Assembly (NCBI GenBank): GCA_012728595.1
Contig: JAAYEU010000071.1
Location: 1-35,569 of the forward strand
From: Tissierellia bacterium
Lineage (GTDB): Bacteria > Bacillota > Clostridia > Tissierellales > Tepidimicrobiaceae
Direction: 5' to 3'
Length of the DNA stretch: 35,569 bases
Program-made: the position numbers and the translations under genes
Shown: positions 24,651 to 32,100 of the stretch, in pieces
How positions within the stretch are numbered: the stretch's first letter is position 1
How the letters are laid out: every line of letters starts with the position of its first letter
The notes under the pieces: generated by a model
The model's database searches: none
The model's input: only the letters and a program-made list of their open reading frames with translations
What the model was told of the DNA's origin: nothing

Positions 24651-25881
24651 CTTTTGCCTCCTCAAAATCCAATTCCTCCGAAGCTACTTGGAGAATCCCT
24701 AAGGCTATGAAGCTGGATAACATGGAACTTCCTCCATAGCTAACAAAGGGTATGGTTATTCCAGTAAGGGGTATCATCTTTAAAACTCCTCCAAATATTA
24801 TAAAGGATTGAATCCCAAACAGTATGCTTATCCCTATGGCAACTATCCTGTAAAATTTTATCTTCTGATTTATTCCAATCTTAAACCCCCTATAAACCAG
24901 AATCAAAAACAGCATTATTATTCCCATTCCAGTGAAAATCCCCATTTCTTCACATATGGCAGAGAAAATAAAATCCGTATGGACCTCTGGAATGAAGTCG
25001 GGATGCCCCAGACCAAGACCTGTGCCGAAAAAACCACCTTCGGCAATAGCAAATAAGGACTGGGTTATTTGATATCCCTTATTGTCTATATATTTCCATG
25101 GATTTAACCAGGTTTCAAATCTAATTCTCACATGGGGAAATAATAGATAGCCTAAAAATCCACTAACAATAGAAAATAAAAGGTTGTAGAGTATCAATCT
25201 CCTATTCTCTTCATATATGAATTGCAGAGCTATAAAAAGGGTGTATAAAATCAATACCGTCCCTAAATCCCTCTGTAAGAATAAAAATAGGATGAATAAA
25301 TAGGTAGTTGCTATTAAGTAATAGGAGCCATATTTTTGCTTTTTAAAGTGTTCGTATCTGGTATAATAGGAAGCTATTAGAAATATAGTCAACAGTTTAA
25401 TAATTTCAGAAGGTTGAATGCTTAACCCTCCTATTGATATCCAGTTGATGGCTCCCCTAATCCTAGAGCCAAATAAAAGGGTTATAATAAATAAAATAAT
25501 AGAGCCAATTCCATAAAAGTAAGTCCATTCCTCCCAACCCTTTATATTCTTAAAGACTAAATAGGTTAAAAAGAATATGAATATCCCCATTCCAATCCAA
25601 AGAATCTGCTTTATCCCCAATAGGGGGTCTATTCTATATATCATTATAAGTCCTATGCTTATTAACATGGTTACTATTAAAAAGATGTAAGTATCCCCTG
25701 TTGAAATCCGTAATAAAAGGAAGTTAGATACATAGACTATTAGAATTAGACCTATTCCATAGATGAATGTAAACTTATTTAGATTATCCTTACTATATAT
25801 AAAAAGAAGGAATAGGGCCAATAGTTCAAATAACATCAACAGATTACGCGGGTACTTATAAGAAACCATTTTATTAAACAT
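24643..25881 (-). CDS. SEDS-family peptidoglycan polymerase (FtsW/RodA/SpoVE)
   Basis: The 412 residues are strongly hydrophobic with about ten membrane helices. SEDS signatures are present: NWISIGGLSIQPSE (about 146-159), FLQRDLGTVLIL (about 201-212), GTGLGLGHPDFIPEVHTDFIF with the putative catalytic D303, and FVSYGGSSML near the C terminus. The enzyme polymerises lipid II and works with the class B PBP encoded just downstream and overlapping it. RodA/FtsW/SpoVE cannot be separated by eye; the FHA-SEDS-PBP order resembles actinobacterial rodA-pbpA clusters. The ATG is behind AGTAGGG. The FHA protein gene ends seven bases upstream. Confidence 0.93.
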   Translation of the reverse strand: MFNKMVSYKYPRNLLMLFELLALFLLFIYSKDNLNKFTFIYGIGLILIVYVSNFLLLRISTGDTYIFLIVTMLISIGLIMIYRIDPLLGIKQILWIGMGIFIFFLTYLVFKNIKGWEEWTYFYGIGSIILFIITLLFGSRIRGAINWISIGGLSIQPSEIIKLLTIFLIASYYTRYEHFKKQKYGSYYLIATTYLFILFLFLQRDLGTVLILYTLFIALQFIYEENRRLILYNLLFSIVSGFLGYLLFPHVRIRFETWLNPWKYIDNKGYQITQSLFAIAEGGFFGTGLGLGHPDFIPEVHTDFIFSAICEEMGIFTGMGIIMLFLILVYRGFKIGINQKIKFYRIVAIGISILFGIQSFIIFGGVLKMIPLTGITIPFVSYGGSSMLSSFIALGILQVASEELDFEEAKDG

Positions 25882-25888
25882 TCTATCC

Positions 25889-26320
25889 CTACTCTCTACC
25901 TACATATAAAAATTCTATCTGGCCAACCCTTATTCTATCACCATTTTTTAATTTTACCACATCTAAAATCCTCTCTTCATTTATATAAGTACCATTGGCA
26001 CTACCCAAATCCTCTAAATAATAATTTCCCTCGTCCTCCACAATTTTTAAATGCCTTTTTGAAATATAGGGGTCCCTTATAACGATTTGGTTATCCTTCC
26101 CCCGTCCAAGGTATACTTCCTTATCTAATGGATAATATTCCTTTACCTTAAAGGGCAGGGTATCCTTTCTATTTACAAGCTTTAGATAGCTGGCATTATT
26201 TAACGCCTTAGTATCTATCCCCTTTATATCTAAGTATATTAGCCTTATTATGCTCAATATAAATAGATAGATTATTATTATGAAGATGTATTTAAATATC
26301 AAAGAAACTATGTTAAACAT
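25889..26320 (-). CDS. Membrane-anchored FHA-domain protein
   Basis: The ATG at 26320 is six bases after GGAGG, so longer in-frame starts up to 26395 are rejected. The ~143 residues begin with a membrane helix (about 3-30) and end in an FHA domain with YLGRGKDNQIVIRDPYISKRHLKI (G72-R73, S87, H90) and SANGTYIN (N109), the residues that bind phosphothreonine. It resembles FhaB/FipA-type proteins beside rodA-pbpA. It probably recruits Thr-phosphorylated proteins to the wall-synthesis complex. No PASTA kinase or PP2C phosphatase gene is present in the operon as seen here. Confidence 0.9.
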   Translation of the reverse strand: MFNIVSLIFKYIFIIIIYLFILSIIRLIYLDIKGIDTKALNNASYLKLVNRKDTLPFKVKEYYPLDKEVYLGRGKDNQIVIRDPYISKRHLKIVEDEGNYYLEDLGSANGTYINEERILDVVKLKNGDRIRVGQIEFLYVGRE

Positions 26321-26354
26321 TTTCATCCTCCAACTAGATTCTATCCTTCTAATA

Positions 26355-26383
26355 ATGTTATCATAAAGAAGATTGCTTGTGAA
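26355..26383 (-). promoter_or_regulatory. Possible promoter of the FHA-SEDS-PBP operon
   Basis: On the minus strand TTCACA (5 of 6 matches) and TAACAT (4 of 6) are spaced by 17 bp, 35 bases before the FHA gene. Confidence 0.4.
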
Positions 26384-26403
26384 TAAATTTATCAATAGCC
26401 ATA

Positions 26404-26432
26404 TTCAATTTTTGCCTATTATCTGTTAAAAT
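26404..26432 (+). promoter_or_regulatory. Possible promoter of the PspC-domain gene
   Basis: TTCAAT and TAAAAT (5 of 6 to TATAAT) are spaced by 17 bp, about 36 bases upstream of the start codon. Confidence 0.4.
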
Positions 26433-26468
26433 AATACTAAATAGATACCCAAAATGAGGAGGAAACAT

Positions 26469-26864
26469 ATGGTTAAGAGATTAAGACGATCTAATACAGA
26501 CAAAGTATTAGCTGGAGTCTGTGGCGGAATAGGAGAATATTTCAATATAGACCCAGTAATAATACGAATTTTTTGGGTTATAATCACCTTCATGCCGGGT
26601 AGCCCTGGATTTTTAGCCTATATAATCTGCGCCTTAGTAATACCAGAAGATAACGGAGTAATCTATCAGGACGGTTCTTCTAGTTTTAGTGGAAAAAACA
26701 CCCCTTTATTTATTGGGATTGCTTTGATTATCATAGGGGGTTATATGCTAGCAAGAATCATTCTGCCTCATCACATATTTAGATTCTTCAACATCTTTAA
26801 ATACTGGCCTATTCTACTCATCATTGCAGGCTTATATATAATATATCAAAGTAGAAAGAAGTAG
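26469..26864 (+). CDS. PspC-domain membrane protein
   Basis: The ATG at 26469 follows GAGGAGGAAACAT; an in-frame start five codons upstream overlaps that site. The ~131 residues carry the PspC domain (about 1-60: RSNTDKVLAGVCGGIGEYFNIDPVIIRIFWVI) with its first membrane helix, and then two more hydrophobic helices resembling the LiaF/DUF5668-type membrane segment. PspC proteins sense or stabilise the membrane under envelope stress. It lies between the divergent wall-synthesis operon and the downstream cis-prenyltransferase homologue, which fits an envelope theme, but no regulatory partner such as LiaRS is present. Confidence 0.9.
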   Translation: MVKRLRRSNTDKVLAGVCGGIGEYFNIDPVIIRIFWVIITFMPGSPGFLAYIICALVIPEDNGVIYQDGSSSFSGKNTPLFIGIALIIIGGYMLARIILPHHIFRFFNIFKYWPILLIIAGLYIIYQSRKK

Positions 26865-26876
26865 ATATGAATTTTT

Positions 26877-26920
26877 TACCTTCCTAAAGGAGACAATATG
26901 GTAAAGTAAACAGGAAGGTA
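26877..26920 (+). promoter_or_regulatory. Leader hairpin masking a ribosome binding site, with a three-codon ORF in the loop
   Basis: TACCTTCC at 26877-26884 is perfectly complementary to GGAAGGTA at 26913-26920, which is the ribosome binding region of the next gene. In the 28-base loop is AAAGGAG, five bases, then ATG GTA AAG TAA (26898-26909), a minimal ORF encoding MVK. Ribosomes on the small ORF could open the hairpin. The base pairing and codons are visible; a regulatory role is inferred. Confidence 0.4.
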
Positions 26921-26928
26921 GTGATAGA

Positions 26929-27615
26929 ATGAGGCTCCCTAAACATATAGGGATAATTCCTGATGGCAATAGAAGATGGGCTGTAAAAAATGGTCTTCCC
27001 AAGGAAGCTGGCTATCAGGAGGGCTTAAAACCAGGGTTAGAGCTCTTTAAGTTATGCCAACAACTGGGCATAGAGGAAATAACCTATTATGGTTTTACCA
27101 TGGATAATACTAAAAGGCCTAGAGAACAAAGGTTGGCTTTTACCAAAGCCTGTGTAGAGGCAGTAAAGATGCTATCTAAAGAAAATGCATCTTTGCTAGT
27201 TGTGGGCAATACTGAATCTGACATGTTTCCCAAGGCCTTATTGCCCTTTACCATTAAAAGACAGAACTTTGGTAGCGGAGGAATTAAGGTAAACTTTCTA
27301 GTCAATTACGGTTGGCAGTGGGATTTAAGGAATTATTTTACTTCCCATGAAAAGAACCCTAATTTGACCCAATTAATAAGATCTAGGGATATTTCAAGAG
27401 TAGATCTTATAATACGTTGGGGAGGTAGAAGGCGATTAAGTGGCTTTCCTCCCCTTCAAACGGTATATTCAGATTTCTACGTAGTAGATGATTATTGGCC
27501 TGATTTTAAAGCAGAGCACCTTTATGCTGCTTTAAAATGGTATGACAAGCAGGATATAACCTTAGGGGGTAACCCCTTTTTTTATTGCTTTTATAGTAAT
27601 AAGATGCTAAAATAG
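26929..27615 (+). CDS. Divergent cis-prenyltransferase (UppS-family) homologue
   Basis: The 228 residues follow UppS almost from end to end: HIGIIPDGNRRWAVKNGLPKEAGYQEG at the start and RLSGFPPLQTVYSDFYVVDDYWPDF near the C terminus. Family members condense isopentenyl diphosphate onto allylic diphosphates in cis; housekeeping UppS makes undecaprenyl diphosphate. Several conserved positions differ: DGNGRW is D12-GNRRW, the usual AGH is AGY, FSTENW reads FTMDNT, and Arg167 occupies the Glu position of the RxGGExR segment. The Asp that binds magnesium diphosphate is retained. It is thus probably not the cell's main UppS and may make a shorter or different prenyl chain, or have lost activity. It may be transcribed with the serine dehydratase genes that follow 23 bases on. 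Confidence 0.82.
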   Translation: MRLPKHIGIIPDGNRRWAVKNGLPKEAGYQEGLKPGLELFKLCQQLGIEEITYYGFTMDNTKRPREQRLAFTKACVEAVKMLSKENASLLVVGNTESDMFPKALLPFTIKRQNFGSGGIKVNFLVNYGWQWDLRNYFTSHEKNPNLTQLIRSRDISRVDLIIRWGGRRRLSGFPPLQTVYSDFYVVDDYWPDFKAEHLYAALKWYDKQDITLGGNPFFYCFYSNKMLK

Positions 27616-27638
27616 ATATCTACGAGAGGAGGATTTGA

Positions 27639-28310
27639 ATGAAAGAATATGGAATATTCGATATATTAGGGCCGGTTATGATTGGACCTTCCAGCTCCCA
27701 TACAGCAGGTGCTGCAAGGCTTGGTAAAATCGGAATGGAAATAGCTGGTAGTGGATTTCATAGGGTTAGATTCTATCTCCACGGTTCCTTTGCTAAAACC
27801 TACAGAGGACATGGTACCGATAGAGCTTTAGTAGCAGGCGTTCTTGGCATGGAACCCTCTGATGAGAGAATAAAGGACTCCTTAAATATCGCCAGGGATA
27901 GGGGAATCGATATTGAATTTATGGAGGCTGATTTAGGATACGTTCATCCGAATACGGTAAAAATGGTCTTCTATTATAAGGATAGGGATGTCTATTATGT
28001 AACGGGTTCTTCTATTGGAGGGGGTAGTATAATAGTTATAGATATAAACGGAAATGAAGTGGAGTTTACTGGGGACTATCCTACTATATTGATAAAATAT
28101 GAAGACCAAAAAGGAACTATTAGCAGGATTAGCGCAATTCTTTCAGATGAAGATATTAACATAGCTACAATGAAGGTAACTAGAGAAGGTAATGTGGCAA
28201 CTATGGTTATGGAAATAGACAATCCTATAAAGAGTAAGGTTATAGACAGAATCAGAAACTTAGATGAAATACTATATGTTAAGGGTATCAATTCTATTAG
28301 GAGGGCTTAA
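27639..28310 (+). CDS. sdaAB: L-serine dehydratase, iron-sulfur-dependent, beta subunit
   Basis: The 223 residues have the signature GPSSSHTAG at 16-24, the conserved LHGSFAKTYRGHGTDRALVAG, and a C-terminal ACT domain (about 148-223, ILIKYEDQKGTISRISAILSDEDINIATMKV), typical of the two-subunit type of Firmicutes. With the alpha subunit it deaminates L-serine to pyruvate and ammonia through a [4Fe-4S] cluster. The ACT domain may bind serine as a regulator. The ATG is behind GAGAGGAGG. The alpha gene begins two bases after this stop. Confidence 0.96.
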   Translation: MKEYGIFDILGPVMIGPSSSHTAGAARLGKIGMEIAGSGFHRVRFYLHGSFAKTYRGHGTDRALVAGVLGMEPSDERIKDSLNIARDRGIDIEFMEADLGYVHPNTVKMVFYYKDRDVYYVTGSSIGGGSIIVIDINGNEVEFTGDYPTILIKYEDQKGTISRISAILSDEDINIATMKVTREGNVATMVMEIDNPIKSKVIDRIRNLDEILYVKGINSIRRA

Positions 28311-28312
28311 AT

Positions 28313-29179
28313 ATGTTCAATACAGGCAAGGAATTGTTGGAATTATGTAAGGAAAAAAATAGGAAGATATCTGAAATAGTCATAGAAAGGGAAATGGAAC
28401 ATAATAAGATGTCCTTTGACGAGCTTATGGACAAGATGAAACTGGTCTTAGATACCATGTTAAAATCTGCCCATAGCGGATTAGATAAGGAAATCATATC
28501 GGTTTCAAAACTTTCAGGAGGCAATGCAAAAAAACTGGAGGATTATAAGAATAGTGGTAGGACCATTTGTGGCGACCTTATAAATTCCGCCATGGCCAAA
28601 GCCCTATCTACTTCAGAGGTCAATGCCTCTATGGGAAAAATTGTAGCCGCTCCAACGGCTGGCGCCTCGGGAATAGTGCCTAGTGCACTTATTACTGTAA
28701 AGGAAAAATTCAACCTAACGGAAGAAAACATGATACATGGTTTATTTACAGCTGGAGGAATTGGTGAAATAATAGCAAAAAATGCTACCATTTCTGGGGC
28801 TGAAGGTGGATGTCAAGCGGAATGTGGCGCTGCCAGCGCTATGGCTGCTGCTGCGGTAGTAGAAATGGCAGGTGGAGATGTTGAAGCCTCTTTAAACGCT
28901 GCTTCTTTTGCCTTAACCAATGTAATGGGCTTGGTATGCGACCCAGTAGCAGGTTTAGTGGAATTCCCTTGTGCTTTAAGAAATGCATCTGGGGTAATCA
29001 ATGCCTTGTTATCTGCAGATTTAGCAATGGCAGGAATTAAGTCTTTAATACCTTTTGATGAGGTAGTTGAAGCTATGTATATGGTAGGTAAGGCTATGCC
29101 AGAGTCTTTAAAGGAAACTGCCTTAGGTGGAGTAGCTGCCACTCCAACTGGAGAGGAGTTTAAAAGGAGGGTTTTATGA
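28313..29179 (+). CDS. sdaAA: L-serine dehydratase, iron-sulfur-dependent, alpha subunit
   Basis: The 288 residues contain the catalytic serine dehydratase region with KIVAAPTAGASGIVPSALI, GGIGEIIAKNATISGAEGGCQAECGAA and MGLVCDPVAGLVEFPCALRNA. C167, C209 and C220 have the 42- and 11-residue spacing of the three cluster ligands in characterised bacterial enzymes. No C-terminal tail cysteine is present. The start follows GGAGGGC at the end of sdaAB. The stop overlaps the start of the giant downstream gene in an ATGA, so translation is coupled. Serine degradation to pyruvate is a common energy route in amino-acid-fermenting anaerobes. Confidence 0.96.
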   Translation: MFNTGKELLELCKEKNRKISEIVIEREMEHNKMSFDELMDKMKLVLDTMLKSAHSGLDKEIISVSKLSGGNAKKLEDYKNSGRTICGDLINSAMAKALSTSEVNASMGKIVAAPTAGASGIVPSALITVKEKFNLTEENMIHGLFTAGGIGEIIAKNATISGAEGGCQAECGAASAMAAAAVVEMAGGDVEASLNAASFALTNVMGLVCDPVAGLVEFPCALRNASGVINALLSADLAMAGIKSLIPFDEVVEAMYMVGKAMPESLKETALGGVAATPTGEEFKRRVL

Positions 29180-32100
29180 TTAAAGCCTTTGAAAATGTAT
29201 ATGAGTTCATTTTAGAAGAGATAAAAAAGGATTATCTATTACCCTATCAAGAGGAGTTAGTTTGTTTTACAGAGGCTGATGGCTTTAAAAGAAATTTAAA
29301 AGAACTAATATTAAAAAAACAATATGATGCCCTATCATTAATAGATCTTTTACATGACCTCTTTGCTAAATATAAAGACATCTCAAATATGGATTGGTTA
29401 AACTATATCTATGATTATGTGTTAAGCCTATCCTTTCCTGAAAAGGTCGGTAGGGACTTTGAAAGTAGCTTAACTCCTCTAGTAATTTTTTTCCTAAATC
29501 TTTTAAGAAGATTTTGTCAATTAGAAATAGAGTATGATGAATCTAGCTTTCTCTATAAATATCCCATTAGCTTTTTAAATGAGGAAGAGGAAAAGGAAAG
29601 TAAATCTTTAAATGAGTATTTAACCTTTAAAGATTCCTTTTTTAACAACTGGATATACGAATTGATGAAATTAGATCTATCCTTGACCAATCACAACACC
29701 CTAGACCATGTAGTTGGAGTTAATCACTTAAGTCTTAATATAGCTAGACAATTAAAGGACTTAGGGCTGCCTATAGATTTAGGCATTGTAGTTGGAGCTG
29801 GCTTAGGCCATGATATAGGCAAATACGGTGTGGAAGATAATGACAAGGATAGGGTTCCTTATCTTCACTACTACTATACTGAAAAATGGTTTAATGAATA
29901 TAATATGCCAAAAACCGGCCATATTGCTACCAACCATTCCACCTGGGACTTGGAATTGGAAAATCTCCCCTTGGAATCCCTAGTCCTAATCTATGCCGAT
30001 TTCAGGGTGAAAAACAAAAGGGATGAAGCGGGCCATAAAATGCACATCTACACCCTAGATGAAGCCTACCGCGTCATACTCAACAAACTGGACAACTTAG
30101 ATTCAAAAAAGGAAAGAAGGTATGAAAAGGTATATAAAAAACTCAAGGATTTTGAAGACTATATTATAAGCCTAGGGGTAGATACTAGTTTAAGGAAGAA
30201 GTCCACAAAAAAAGTGGATCCAATCCCCTATTCCTTAATAGATGGTGAAGAGATAGTAAAAAACATAAAGCACTTTGCCATTGAACATAATATAAATCTT
30301 ATGGCTAGGCTCTTAGAAGATGCTAGTTTCGATAATTTACTGGAGATGGCAAGATCTGAATACAACTGGAGGAGGCTTCGCCAAATTTTACAAATATTCA
30401 AAGAATATTCTACCTACCTAACCCAAAAACAAAAAATAGTAACCTTGAATTTTCTAACGGACCTTTTATTCCACAGGGAAGAAGATATACGGAATGAGGC
30501 CGCCCAGTTAATAGGTCTTCTAATAAGCCAGTATGATGAGGAATATAGAAAGGAAATACCCAAATCAGTTAAGCCAGACCATAAGGATACTACTAGCTAT
30601 CAGCTATTAAAGGAATTATTGGATTTTATCTTATATCCAGATCATAGGGTGGCAGATTCCCATATAGAATGGCAATATAACCTAAAAACCATTATTAAAT
30701 CCTTATTCCTAAAGGCCAGAGTAGAAAACTATAAAGAGTATTCCCAACTTTTGTTGGAATATTACCAACACTATAAGTCCATGGCCTTTACCAGCCAATT
30801 GTATCTAGCTCAAACCATTAAGTACATTCCCCTAGCCTACTTAAAAGATGAGGAGTTAAACAGGCTAAAAGATTATATCCTTAACCAGTTGGACTCTAGT
30901 GAATTGGAAATAAGGCTTTCTACTCTAGATATAATTGACGAAATATTCTCTGAATTAAAGGATAAGGGTGGCTTCCTAGCAGCCTTAGATAGTTGGATAA
31001 GGAATAATCTACAGATTTCTCCCTACCCTTCCGAAAACTATTTGAAATTTAAATTGGCTAGAAAGCTTAATATGGAAGAAGATATCTTAAATATATTAGA
31101 AAATAATTACAAGGGGGTAGAGGAAAACACCTCCGAGATTTACTTAAAGAATTTAAAAACGGCTACGGAATGGATGGATAAAAAGGTAAATATAGATATC
31201 CTATACGACCAGGTAAAAAAATCCCCTAAAACTTTTGGCCTATATACCGGCATGCATTTTTGTAATCTATTAAAAGTCAGTGCCATGGAAAAAGTGCGTA
31301 ATTATGCAGGCCACACACTACTCCATATATTTAAATTTCTATCTCAGGAGGAAAGAAACGATATTGCCATAGAGCTATTAAGGGCTTTAGAGATGCAAAA
31401 CTACCAATTTACCAAGTATATTCCCGATTATCTTGGTAGACTTTTATTATACCTACAACCTACTGAATTGGATGAAGTAATAGATGATTTAGAGGAAAAA
31501 GTCAGACTATCCAACACCCAAATTGTCTTCTTACTACTAAAAACCATAGGTGTATGCATCGAAAATTATCCCGAATATGCTAAAAGATTTGATGAATCCA
31601 AGATATCCAATAAAAGGAGATTGGAAAGACTGTTGGGGCTTTTATTAAATGGAATGGTTTCCTTTAACGATGAAATAAAGACCGAGGCTTTTAGAATCAT
31701 AGGCAGTCAAATTTTCAATTCAAGTAAACTATCCCTAGAGGATAAACATAATATCTTTATCCTAATTGGGAAGAAGATTCTGACCCTACTGCCTAAGAAG
31801 GAGGATGACGAATTTGTATTCTTAAGTAACTCTTCCTCCCTAAACAGCATATACAGGTTCATATTGGACTATGAGCTAAACTACGGCAGCATAAGGATTA
31901 AAGAACATAAAAGGATAGCCTTTTTCCCTGGCAGCTTCGACCCCTTCTCTTTAAGCCATAAAAAAATCGTAACGGAGATTAAGGAAAAAGGCTTTGAAGT
32001 ATATTTAGCAGTAGATGAGTTTTCCTGGTCTAAAAGGACTCAGCCCCATAGGTTTAGAAGGGATATCATAAACATAGCCATCGCCCATGAAAGGGATGTA

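Noticed and set aside
28813-29142. A 109-codon ORF opposite sdaAA
   Set aside because: It lies wholly within a well-supported gene in another frame and is low-complexity Ala/Thr-rich.
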